Assembly (NCBI RefSeq): GCF_020520425.1
Contig: NC_079490.1
Span: forward strand, 310,001 to 374,000
Source of the DNA: Spinacia oleracea
Lineage: Eukaryota; Streptophyta; Magnoliopsida; Caryophyllales; Amaranthaceae
DNA length: 64,000 nucleotides
Direction of reading: 5' to 3'
The position numbers and the translations under genes were made by a program. The notes below the pieces were generated by a model. The model had not been told where the DNA came from. It did no database searches and saw only the letters and a list, made by a program, of their open reading frames with translations. Shown here one piece after another: positions 13,792 to 24,878 of the stretch (its first letter is position 1; each line of letters starts with the position of its first letter).

Positions 13792-14029
13792 TGATGAGTG
13801 ACATTTATATCGCTCATAGGATAGTGATTTAGGCCTTATCCAAGTCGTTTTATTCTATATTTAACATTTTTAGTCTTTTTTTTCTTCTTAATTATCATTT
13901 TAATTATTTATAGCTTAGTTTAGCGCTTTTAGCTATTTTTATTAGCTTTTAGGTCTTATTTTCTTAATTTATTTATTTTTTCTTTGTTTCGATAATTTTA
14001 TAGTTTAATTATTTTAGTTTTCGTTATTA

Positions 14030-14062
<33 letters not shown>

Positions 14063-14192
14063 AATCACGTGTAAACATATTACATAAAGTTGGATGGAAG
14101 CCTAGAAACAAGTTGTGCTACCACCCCTTTCTAAAGGCAAAAGCTCAATCTATGAATAATAAACGCCCCACTCTTAACATTGTTGGAGTGAA

Positions 14193-14240
<48 letters not shown>

Positions 14241-15816
14241 TTCATTTTTTTTTATTAGTATTATTATTATTATTATTGTTATTATTATTATCATTATCAT
14301 TTATTATTATTTTTGTTTAATTTCTTTGTTTCGCGTTTCTCCCCTTATGTTTTATTTAATTTGTGTAGGTGCTTGTACGAGCTACGGGGAAGAATTTCAA
14401 AGTCAAGTCAATTGTATCACTTGGCCAGCAAAAGTCAAACACAACTATTATGCTACATTTGTGCTTGCAAGGGGTTTGAACCTCTACCCCCCCAAGAAGC
14501 TCGTAGCCTACACCAGATATCTCTTAACGTGCACCGCATCAGGATGCTCCTCTTCCCTTGCCTCCTCCACACCAACCGCGCCAAGCTACAGCAGCATCCT
14601 CGCCTCACCAACCTCGCAACAACAACCAAACACCACCACTGCAAACCCGACATCAACACCAAATTACTCAAAAACGCAGTTAAAAAATAGAGCAAAAACA
14701 GAGTAATTGGTTTCGATCGAACCCGTATTAAGTTCGTCCGAACCCAACATTTAGAAAAGTTTTTCATTGTAGGTCCGCCCGAACCTCAATGGAGTTCGCC
14801 CAAACCGAAAACAAGTTTTTCCGAACCTCCATTGGATTCGACCGAACATTTGAGTGTTGAGTTCTTGGTACGGAATTAATGATTTCATACGGCTCCCATT
14901 GATTGAAGATGAGCAGCGATTTGGAGCTGTGAGATTGAATTAGAAGGTGACGATGATGGAGATCAACGGTGGTGATTAATTAATTGGGGCTTTTGAAATT
15001 CAAGTGTGCCAACTTGTATCGAAGATTCAATCCATCAATCAATGAGCAATTTCTTACTCTCTCCTCATTTATTTCTTCATTTATTGCTTGATTTATTTTG
15101 TTTTATTAAGTTTAATTGTTTTTGGTTAGTTTAACAATTCATGTTTAGATTAGTTGTTATTATTGTTTAGAATCATGTTTTTAGTTGTTAATTTTTTTAA
15201 ATTTCATATTTTTATAATTATGGAGTAGTTTATTGGTTAGGGTTTGGGTGAAAACTCAACCATGATTGGTTTGGGGATTTGAGTTCGAAATTAGAGATTT
15301 TGCATGATCAAATTATTCCATGATTGAGTGTACTCAAACTTTGTTGCATATGAATTGATCACTTGTGTGTAGCATTGAAATTGGGGTAGTCGACCTTGGA
15401 AAATCAAGGGATTGTGACTTTGTGTTGACTATTTGTTGGTTGGTGTACGTTTAATTTATCTAAGAGTGATACGATGGAGTCCGCTTGTTTATCGTTCTAA
15501 GAAAGGATTCACTTCGGGAGATGGTTGGAATCCATAATTGAACCAATATCTCTCTCATGTAGTGTTTATGCATTATCGTCCCTGGTTTTGATCCTCTTAT
15601 GCTTCTATCGTGATTTATTGACGTTTGATCCTCATTCCCTAACTTGTTTATCTTTGGTAGTTAGTTTAGTTTAATTACTTTTAGTCGATTAGCATAAATT
15701 AGCGCACCTTAGCCATTGTGGATTTCGACCAATACTTATCCTTGTGTTTAGTGATTAGTTTAGGTAATTTGTTTGATTAGGAGAGACATGTAACGACCTA
15801 GTTTTTTCCTTGATCA
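13792..15816 (+). mobile_element. Athila-like Ty3/gypsy LTR (about 2.0 kb), plus orientation
   Basis: Begins TGATGAGTGACATTTATATC and ends ...CCTTGATCA just before a primer-binding site, so TG...CA ends. About 2025 bp, a usual size for Athila-lineage LTRs. It contains TTA microsatellites at 14023-14061 and 14196-14300 and a set of GTTCGNCCGAAC-like motifs at 14711-14850. With the primer site it forms the 5' end of an element; no gag-pol follows, so it is truncated. Several reading frames here are chance products of the LTR. Confidence 0.7.
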
Positions 15817-15819
15817 AAA

Positions 15820-15836
15820 TGGCGCCGTTGCCGGGG
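15820..15836 (+). promoter_or_regulatory. Retroelement primer-binding site (tRNA-Asp type)
   Basis: TGGCGCCGTTGCCGGGG, four bases after the LTR end. This is the conserved primer-binding site of Athila/Tat Ty3/gypsy elements, complementary to the 3' end of a plant tRNA-Asp. It fixes the orientation (plus) and the family. Confidence 0.85.
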
Positions 15837-16379
15837 CTACGGTTTGCATTAGTACGTTTGTGTTAGTTAGATGAGTCTAAGTCATTGTGCATAGTCTTTT
15901 ACTTTGTGTTGTTTTTTTTTTTTTTTTGAAAATTTTGCATTGGAGGTGAGGGAGATGATATGGCAAGGATTAATCATTTTGAGGAATAGGGATAGTTGCC
16001 ATATTCACGGTTAGAGTTCTCATATTAGGATGATAAACTTGATCTAAACACTTTTGTTTCTTCAAGTAGGGTGGATAAAACGTAACAGAACTCAATGTTT
16101 CTTTCACGAATACCCAAATTCAGGTTTTCATCAAAAACACCTTCTTCTTTGGGACCACCATAAGTTAGCTTATTACCCTAAATAGTAAACACCATTATGT
16201 ATTTTCAAATCCTCGGGGCCAATTGACGGCATCAAAATTTATCCAACTCTATAATCCAGTTTTTCATAATAGATAAGTCTTTTCTCACATAATATGAAGG
16301 TGCTTCTTACTTGCCACTTTCTTAAAGATATTCCAAGTTCACACAGATAAGTTTTATAAGTTGTCATAAAGACAACTCT
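15837..16379 (+). other. Residual leader of the LTR element grading into anonymous DNA
   Basis: Sequence after the primer-binding site looks like a retroelement leader for one to a few hundred bases, including a T-run at about 15909-15927. No gag or pol segment was recognised. From about 16000 on nothing specific was found. Confidence 0.4.
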
Positions 16380-16690
16380 GGGCCGGTCATAGGCATGACA
16401 CAACCCAACACGAAAAAATCAGAACGTTAAGTCGTCTTTTTTTGTAAAAGCACGGTAAGACACGACAACATACACCAAACACATTTAATTTAGTGAAATT
16501 AGGCTTAGGCACTAATGTCCGACCTTCCATGATAACACGTAGGCTTGGGTTGTGCCTTGGCCGTCTTTTTAAAATATTCGGCACGACCTATCCGGACACA
16601 AAGCAAGTGGGTTTGGCATGGGCCGGACCCATTTAATCCCAAAGCATGCGGGATCAACACGGATCACCAGACCACATCCATCTTTGCCTG
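16380..16690 (-). repeat. GC-rich dispersed repeat related to the 27.1-kb and 29.7-kb copies
   Basis: Contains gggccggaccc, gcacgac and ggcttaggc words of the same style as the repeats at 27131-27665 and 29715-30095, here with the G-rich strand partly on minus. No terminal inverted repeats were found and the match to the other two is loose. Confidence 0.4.
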
Positions 16691-16910
16691 ACCATGAGAC
16701 AAAGTTTTGGACTATGTCAGTTAGACGATTAACAATCATCCTCTCATCATTTTGCCTGAATAATAAAATCGATTAAACCTAAAAAATACAATTAAAATTC
16801 AAATTCAACAATGATGCAACTAATAAAATTACAACACTTTCAATCCATATTGCCCTAGTGGCTCATTTTTTTTATTTAAAAAACACCTTCATAGATCCAA
16901 ACCGCAATTT

Positions 16911-17112
16911 GGATTATATGCCCGGGTGCACAATGCTCATTGGGCACCCAATTGAACATTCATTGAAAATCTAATGAACATGTACTAGTAAAATATTTAA
17001 ACTATATGTTCTATGGATTTAAAACTATATGTTCATTGGCTTTGAAAATGAACAATATATTCTTTGTAAACAGGGTGCATAGTGAGAATTGTGCACCCGG
17101 TTGCATAAACCA
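16911..17112. mobile_element. Foldback MITE of about 200 bp
   Basis: The left end reads cccgggtgcacaatgctcat followed by gggcaccc. The right end reads gggtgcatagtgagaattgt followed by gcacccgg, the inverted counterpart with a few mismatches. The interior is AT-rich. The words tttggat on both outer flanks might be a target duplication. Superfamily not assigned. Confidence 0.6.
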
Positions 17113-17814
17113 TATTTTGGATCCCATTCATTCCAAAACAAATGTCATCTCTCAACAAAAAATATAAAAATAAATGTCTTTAGCCGGAAAAGAAGTAACA
17201 ACAATAACAATATAACGGCAGCTAGCAACAACAACACATAAGACGCAGCAGCCGTACCGGCTCCGGCAACACCAGCGACGGAAAGACCAAGGGGCGGCGC
17301 GAAAGACAGAAGACGCCGGTGGTGGTACGCACCCATCAAGGAGGGAGAAGAATTAGGCGAAAGAGGTGAGGGCATTTAACAGTCACTTCCATGTATTTTT
17401 TTTACAATTGGTTTGCAAATTTGGGGTTTTAGTTCTTTGATACACTACTGTCTACTGCTGCTGTAAATGAGTACGAATTTAGCAACTGACCTTTGATTTT
17501 GAGTAAAAAGATTGAAAAATTCTGTAAAACTGGATGGGTTGCTTGCTAATTGAAAAATTTGGATGGTTTGCTTGCTAATGGAAAGTTGGAGATGATTGGC
17601 GACTAAATGTTATGCATATGTATGATTATATTGTCTATACTGTATATGTTTGCATATTGATTCTTTTGTCAAGTAATCGGTAATAATTGTATAATTAACT
17701 ACATGATGGGATGAACGTAAGTGCCTAATAGCACAAGAAATGAGTTGTTGAATTGTTAGTGACAGGAAACTAAGAACCCTATATTGGGTGGCACCGGTGG
17801 CCGAGGAAGGGTGG
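17113..17814. other. Upstream region of the peptidyl-tRNA hydrolase gene
   Basis: A 76-codon minus-strand frame from ATG at 17375 down to 17145 (Pro/Ser-rich start, then a Leu-rich hydrophobic run) matches no family I know and may be chance, so it is not called as a gene. The rest is AT-rich and probably contains the promoter and leader of the gene starting at 17815. Confidence 0.4.
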
Positions 17815-20605
17815 ATGTTGAGGCGGTTGAGCATACATAAGAGTGGTTTTAGACGGAGTTTGAGCACAACTTGCTTAAACCCTCCACTGCCATGGCTTTT
17901 CGTAGGATTAGGCAATCCTGGTGATAAATTCAAAGGCACTCGTCATAATGTTGGGTTTGAAATGATTGATGCACTTGCTGATTCGCTTGGCATTTCACTC
18001 AGTAAGGTCCATTGTAAAGCCTTATTCGGTCAAGGTTTGCTTCGCTTTCTCTTTCAATAACTGCTTATTGATTGGACCTCTACCTATATCCATATTAGTC
18101 CTTACCTCTATTTGTAATTGAATATTATCTGCCAGGGTTTGTTGGTGATGTCCCAGTTTTTCTAGCAAAACCTCAGACTTACATGAACTTATGCGGGGAA
18201 TCTGTGAGTAAGCTTGTCACTTTATCCCAAAACTCTATTGCATTGTAATTGGGAATTTTGATGAAGGGGGGTTATTTTGGTGGATGATACTCAGCTTGTT
18301 ACAAGAATATCAGATGGCTCATTCATGGATTTAGTTTACAAAATAAGTGATTGAGCTTCTTTTTTTGTCTACCCATACATCATGAACATGATGAAATTTT
18401 CAGGAGACTTGTGCTAATGAACTGGCATCCTTGTTCACTTGATTGCAGACGGGTCCTCTAGCAGCATATTACAAGCTACCTCTAAATCGGGTGTTGGTGG
18501 TAATTAATTCTCAATCATTGCTTACCTTTTCATTATTTTTCACTGGCTCAACAGAACCTTTTTTTTTTTTGCAAGCTGTACTATGTGAGGTTTCTTTTCA
18601 ATATGTAGTTCCATGACGACAAGGAGTTGCCATGTGGCGTACTTCGGCTTCAACACAATGGTGGTCATGGCAGTCACAATGGGTATGCTCTCAAACTGCA
18701 GAGTTTTATAGCTTCTTTTTCTTACAAGAACAATCATCAAATAATCATCATTTCTGCATATTGAGTTGAGGTATCTCCTGTTCAATTGTCATGTCAATTT
18801 GACGCACTAATTCAATTAACTGTTCTCTTATTCAGTATCAAGTTGATATTGCCTCCATCCCATTCAAATATATAGGGTTAACATTTACAGTTATCTTTAC
18901 GAGCATACTACATTACTACTAGCTGGGACGGTTAGGCCCATCTCTTCACGTTCGTGTAGGCCAGACAGCCTGAGCCAAGATTGTCAGGGCACTATATTAG
19001 TAATCACCCCCTAAAGGTCCAAATAAGAAGAAAAAAAGGGCCGACGTGAAAGTTCCCCATGATGTTAGCTTTTGACAATATCTTAACTATTGGAAGTATG
19101 TTTATGTAGATTATTTTTTACCTCAAAGTTGAGCCAAGTCACCCTCTCCTTAGGTCTCACATCTCCCAAGGGCCTAATCTAGTTTTTCTCTCCTTAAAAA
19201 AATAAAATAAGAAGGTTGAGCCAAGTCAATCAAAATAAATGTTCCTTCAAAAAGAAAGTACAAAAATTAAATGACATGGGCTAGTCACTTAAGATGTGGA
19301 AAGAAAGAAGAAACAGAGTTCATCATTCATGTCATAGTTGGTTGCTGAGAAGTAGTTATGACTTTTTATTTGTGATGGTGGGATGGAGCCTTCAGCTATA
19401 TGGGTAGTTGACAAAATGAACTAGATAATGTGAGAAAGTCTAAATGAGCTGTTGGTAGGGCAATGGGAATACACATATTCCTTCCCTGGTTATAGTTTCT
19501 CAGTTTGTTGTTTCTTCAGAGTTCAGGTGTTACTTAAAGAAGGTACGAATCTCATGGATTAATAGCATACTATCTGAAGGACTAAAAGATTTTGGTTGTG
19601 TGATCACCTTATATATTTTTGATGCCTGATTTTATGATGAAAATTGGATCATGAACCTTTTAACGTGCTGACTTCGATCTACTTTAGTTTCTAGGAAGTT
19701 ACAATGTTGACTCCCAAACTCACAATTGGGTGTTGTGTTATACTAAAGACTAATGACCATCTGCTTCCTTTAGTTAATGCAAAGTATATTCTTTATACCC
19801 AGTGGATTCTGTGAACTGTTACTTATTTGTATCGTGACTCCAGGCTGAAGAGTGTAATTGATTCTTTCAGAGGGAACAGAGAATTTGCTCGCCTTAGAAT
19901 TGGTAAGTTTGAATTGTTTAGTTTCCATCCATGGCTGGTTAGATTTGTTATATGCTAACTAGATGACCTTAAATAGGAATTGGGAGGCCCCCTGGTCAAA
20001 TGGACCCGAAAGCATTTTTGCTCCAAAAGTTCAATACGTTGGCAAGAGAGCGGGTAAGTTGATCACATGCATATGTAACTTTAGATTTGTCTATACAACT
20101 TCACATGTAGCGCTTGTGGAAGCCAAGATAAAGGTTAATTCGATGTAGATGAGAAACTTAAAATGACTCATAATGTCATGTGCAATAGTTGGCTAAAATT
20201 GAAAACCCCATGTTCGGGATAATAGAGATCTTGTGGAGAGATATTGGATAAGAGAGAAGGGAATTCCTAAACCCGGATGTGCGCATACACAACTCTTTTT
20301 TTTTTTTAATTTAAATTTTACGTAGCTCATTCCTCCATCTCTATTTTCGTAGCTCAAGTCCATCCGTCCTATCCAACTTCCCGTCTTCCCCCCTGCCATC
20401 ATCTTCTCCTATTTTGAATGATTTTTGTGGCATTTGTGGTTAGATTGATGCTGCTCTGAAAGAGGGAGTTGATGTACTGAAGCTGATGCCATCAGACGGC
20501 TTGGCGGAATGTGCAAGATGGTTCAACAGAGAACAAAAGTACAAGCATATAAGACCACATACCCCATTTGAATTAGAAGGCATGGACAATCATCTGGCTC
20601 CTTAA
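17815..20605 (+). CDS. PTH: Peptidyl-tRNA hydrolase, organellar (bacterial Pth type)
   Basis: Seven exons (17815-18034, 18136-18203, 18449-18499, 18609-18682, 19844-19902, 19977-20053, 20444-20605) give about 236 residues. The N-terminus [16 protein letters not shown] is Arg/Ser-rich and looks like an organelle transit peptide. The Pth fold then starts at [20 protein letters not shown], with the conserved N and the catalytic H of RHNVGFE. Later motifs are [12 protein letters not shown], the HDD of the active-site loop, and [11 protein letters not shown]. The enzyme hydrolyses peptidyl-tRNA dropped by ribosomes, releasing tRNA in plastid or mitochondrion. The ATG at 17815 was chosen because the upstream in-frame codon at 17788 is GTG. 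Intron 4 (18683-19843) is the longest. From memory At5g19830 is the Arabidopsis counterpart. Confidence 0.94.
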
Positions 20606-21262
20606 TTTGTTTTTTTAGTCAGCATGTAACAAAACAAATCAGCACCATGATGCTTAAGGTCTGCTATAAAGTAACAGTTTTCTTTGTATTGCTGTAATTG
20701 ATATTGCTCTGTACTTGTGCTGTATAAAGTATAAACCTTGTGATTATTTCAATATAAGCCTCAACAATAATTTGATTAGCTGTATTTTTTATCTAATCAC
20801 ATATAGAATTGATTATACCTAATAATATCCTTGGCCAAACCTATGGGACCTTGTTAGCTTGGGTCTACTAGCCTATGTAGTGGAAATGTGATGCTGCTAG
20901 CTTAGCACGTAAAGCCCGAAGGGTAAAGAAGACGAAAAATGCTAAATTACCATGTTGTTCAACTTATTTTGGCTAATATTAGGCAAAATGATTAAGATAA
21001 GATAAGTTTAGGAAAAACAAGTAGTCTCAAACACGGCCATCAAAACCAAATGGAGTAGCCTCAAAGTTGTTTTCAAAAAGAAAAAAAACAAATAAAGAAA
21101 AAGAAAACAAGTGAAGAAAAGAAAAAAATCCATGGACAAGGAAGAGGAGGAGAAGAAAGGGATTTGGAGCAACTGTGACCACCAAATACTTTTCTTTTTC
21201 TTTTTTTATTTTTTTATTTTTTTATTTTTGGTAGCACAGACTACACACAGTAAAATACAGAA
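20606..21262. other. Intergenic between PTH and alpha/beta hydrolase
   Basis: Holds the PTH 3' UTR (roughly to 20760), then AT-rich DNA with purine runs and a T-rich run at about 21190-21230. No gene or clear repeat. The last part is likely promoter and leader of the hydrolase. Confidence 0.5.
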
Positions 21263-23386
21263 ATGAGTAGCTGGGAAATCCCAGTCTGTAAAACAGACCT
21301 CCATTTCCATGGCAGCAGCAGAACAAGCAGCAGAAGAAGAAGAACACCAACAAACTACCTTGAAATTTCACAACCTACTTTTCATAACTCTATTTTTTTA
21401 CCCAAATTATCAACCTCCTCAATCTCAACAAAATCCAAAATTATAGTAAACTCTTATTCTGCTGATAATCCCACTAACACCCTTGAACAACAACCACCTG
21501 TCCATTCTTGGTAATTTTCTCTTGTCTTCTCTTCTCTTCCCTTTCACTCTCATTCTTTTAATAAAATAATTTCAAACTAATTTTTCTAATAATTAATTAA
21601 GCAAAGCAAGTGGAAATGGAGGGATTATTCAATCCGATATCAACAATGTGGAGATACTGGTCCTGCACTTGTTCTTGTCCATGGCTTCGGAGCTAACAGG
21701 TTTCTTTTTCCATACCTTTTTTTTTACTGTCTTCTTTTCATCATTCAAGTAAAAAGTTCATTCATTCATTGGTCTTTCCCCATTTTATTCATAACAGTGA
21801 TCATTGGAGGAAAAACCTACCAGTTTTGGGAATATCACACAGGGTTTACTCCATTGACCTCATTGGTTATGGTTACTCTGACAAACCCAACCCTCGCAAC
21901 TTCGGCCTTACTTCTTTCTATACCTTCGATACGTGGGCTTCCCAGCTTAATGACTTCTGTAATGAGGTGGTTAAAGATGAGGCGTTCTTTATCTGCAACT
22001 CCATTGGAGGTAGCTTCCCTTTTTTAACCTTTTCTACCCCTACTGTCATCTGAATTACTTCTGAATTCACTGAACAAAGTTGATTTCTTGTAGGTCTTGT
22101 GGGGCTTCAGGCAGCAATTATGGAGCCACAGATATGCAAGGGTGTTATGCTTATAAACATATCTCTTCGAATGCTTCACATTAAAAAGCAGCCTCCACTC
22201 GGCAGACCTCTAATCAAAGGCTTTCAGAGTTTACTGCGGTAATATAATAGATTTTGTCCTGCACCCAGTAAATCCTTTGCTGTGTTTTGAACTTAACCCT
22301 GTAACATCATGTTGGTTTGTTATGTGGCAGAAATACTGGTCTTGGTAAATTGTTTTTCAGAACAGTAGCCACACCTCAATCTGTCAGGAACATTCTGTGC
22401 CAGGTATTTACTGTCTATGTTATTGCACTCTCAAAAACCAGTGTTATGATCTTAAAACATAATTCGTGTTCTTTATTGTTTAACTTGCATATATAAGAGT
22501 ACAGTTGTAGCCTACAAGCAGGAATGTAACTGAGCTGTTGTTATGGAGAAAAGTGGGGATGACTTTGCTTAGTTAGACTAACAGATGTTATTTCAGTGTT
22601 ACAATGACACATCTCAGGTGACAGAGGAACTTGTTGAGAAAATCCTTCTTCCTGGGTTAGAACCTGGTGCCGTTGACGTGTTTCTGGAGTTTATCTGTTA
22701 CTCAGATGGTCCTCTTCCTGAGGAGCTATTGCCTCTAGTCAAGGTCAGTGATGATTTAATGCTACTCTTTTGTATACTTTATTCTCTCACATTTAGGGTT
22801 TAATGCCATTAATTTGTTCCTCTTTGAACAGTGCCCAGTACTAATTGCTTGGGGTGACAAAGATCCATGGGAACCCATTGAGCTTGGAAGAGCTTATGGT
22901 AACTTTGATACTGTTGAAGATTTTGTTGCCTTGCCTGGTGTAGGCCACTGCCCTCAGGTCTCTCTTCCTTGCTTTAAAAAATTATATGGACGACTTCGTA
23001 TTCACTCGTATTCTTATGACTTTTTTTTTCTTTTCATTTTTCCTTCGTTTATTGACCCTACCCAGTACCGGCCTGCTAGTGACCAGTGACCCTTTTCGAC
23101 TAGCCCACTATTGAGCCGCTACCCTTTTATTACCCGACGCACTTTTGACCCGCACCGACCCTGTCCCAACCCGCCCAATAACCCGGTCTACTTTAAATGT
23201 ACCTTTGACTTGGTTTCTTAGATCCTTTGCTTGCTACCTAATTTGTGGTTTCAAGTTTCTCAACTGCATTATTTTCTTGTGCAGGATGAAGCACCGCATC
23301 TGGTGAACCCGTTGGTGGAGTCATTTGTAGAACGCCACTCTGCAACCAGGGCTGGTGTTTCTTTGGGTTCGGGATCCACAGTGTGA
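21263..23386 (+). CDS. Alpha/beta hydrolase, plastid-targeted (At5g19850 type)
   Basis: Eight exons (21263-21510, 21607-21699, 21798-22009, 22094-22238, 22331-22403, 22597-22743, 22832-22957, 23285-23386) give 381 residues. Residues 1-70 are Ser/Thr/Arg-rich without acidic residues early on, like a chloroplast transit peptide. The fold follows: oxyanion-hole motif LVHGFGANSDHWR, IDLIGYGYSDKP, nucleophile elbow CNSIGG (Ser), acid in WGDKDPWEP (Asp) and catalytic His in LPGVGHCPQDEAP. So the Ser-Asp-His triad is complete. Plant relatives include pheophytinase, which removes phytol from pheophytin, but this branch (At5g19850, At4g36530) has no firmly known substrate that I can cite. It lies 660 bases after PTH in the same direction, as in Arabidopsis by memory. 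Confidence 0.94.
23060..23170. repeat. GC-rich proline-codon-like repeat in hydrolase intron 7
   Basis: A short GC-rich patch with repeated acccg/ccgac/gaccc words inside the last intron. Probably a worn copy of the GC-rich dispersed repeats seen elsewhere in the window. No ends were defined. Confidence 0.35.
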
Positions 23387-23767
23387 GAGAATGCTCGTCA
23401 ACTGTTGATTGTCATTGTGTTGGTGATGAAGATGGTTTACTTGCTTGTGGTGCCGAGTGCTGCAGAAGTGGATAGCAGAAGGTCTGAGACTTTATGTTGC
23501 TTGGTGTGCAAATCATGATTTTATTATCCTGCCTATATTCCTGTTAGTGTTCAGAAAACATGTAACACACTAACACTGAGGCATTCAGGCAGTTCTCCAC
23601 AGTGGATTAGAACAAAGGAAGCAATATGTTTGATACCAATTGATGTTTATAAAAACTAATACAGTATACAACATTTTACATTCCGTTCATGCAATGTCTA
23701 TCTGAATATCCAATGAAGAAATGTTAATTACAAAATACAGGAACCAGCCTGTTTGTGCATCAGTAGT

Positions 23768-23836
23768 GAAAACCTTACACCAACTTCCTCAGTCTGAAAT
23801 GCCACACAGGGTGTACTCCTTTGATCTCATTAGTTA
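23768..23836 (+). pseudogene. Relic copy of hydrolase exon 3
   Basis: About 70 bp, 380 bases after the hydrolase stop, resemble exon 3 (21808-21878). Both contain cacacagggt followed by tactcc, then ctcatt and gttat/gttac. The relic is diverged, has no flanking exon sequence and no long frame. It suggests a lost partial or tandem duplicate of the hydrolase gene. Confidence 0.5.
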
Positions 23837-24878
23837 CAAATAATCAGAACTTGCAAAAATAGTTTGGTGTAGCTGTAAAATTTGATGGAATGTACCAGCT
23901 CCTAGACAACAACAGTCCACCATCCATGATGTAGACTTGATAATTTTGGGTTTTCTCCAACTGATAATCTTCTACATGAAGTTTTATGTAGAAAAAAGAT
24001 ATGAATATCACTGAAATACATAGAATCAAATATAACTTACAAATGGAGGGTTCAAAACTATATTCGGGCATCGTGGCCTCGTGGGCAACATCTATTACCA
24101 GGAAAATTTTATAATTGACTGCCAAAAAAAAACATACATCCAATTCCCAATCGCTTAGGTTTTTTTTCTGAATAAATAGTTTTAATGAGATGTGTGCAAG
24201 CCACAGTTCGTGATGAGTGACAAAAGCTTGCCAAATATAGCCATTTTCTTCCTTAAGCTCCAAAACCTCCAGAAACTAAGGCGGACTAAGAAAAAGTACA
24301 TACAACGAAAAATGCCAAACTTCTACTGATGCTTACCTAAACCACCATTGCAACAAGGAAAGATAAAATGCCCAGGACTTGAAAGTAAAAAGTTACTCGT
24401 ATAACTAAAGAACACAACTCCTTAATCAGGACCGTGTTCCTGTGTATGCCATAAAAGTTGGGAATGTGTCAAACCTAAAAACAATATTTAATCACTCAAT
24501 AATCATCTGATATTCAAACCAGTTATCTCCTTTCAAATTCAAAAGACTAGTTCATGATATGTGATGAAACATCTGCTGCATGGCAAGATAATTTATGCTT
24601 GTCAGTAAATTGATGGGCTGTTTTTCAGTACAAAGACAGTAATTGCTATGAACTGCACAAATTGAAACTATATGGTACAAAAAATTAACACATATTACTT
24701 CGTAAAAGCAATAAAACCATATCATATGGCAATATCCAATCACCATTAAGGAACACACTGGAATCGGGAATGAGCAAATAAAATTGGCATGCGTAATGGT
24801 GATAAAGAGACACATGAACTGAGTGATGTACAGAACTCAAATTCTAAGTTTAATTCAATGAACACTGACCAGACCTGA
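23837..24878. other. Intergenic 3' ends of convergent genes
   Basis: Between two convergent genes. A 139-codon minus-strand frame (23844-24263) resembles nothing I know and has the composition of AT-rich noncoding DNA. No repeats with clear ends. It probably holds the 3' UTR of the minus-strand gene at its right side. Confidence 0.45.

Noticed and set aside
14113-14706. 197-codon plus-strand frame with Leu/Ile runs
   Set aside because: The hydrophobic run is a translated TTA microsatellite inside the LTR; no known domain.
17145-17375. 76-codon minus-strand frame (Pro/Ser start, Leu-rich end)
   Set aside because: No family resemblance, composition driven by short repeats; cannot tell from chance.
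23844-24263. 139-codon minus-strand frame
   Set aside because: Resembles no family, low complexity, no splice context; treated as intergenic.
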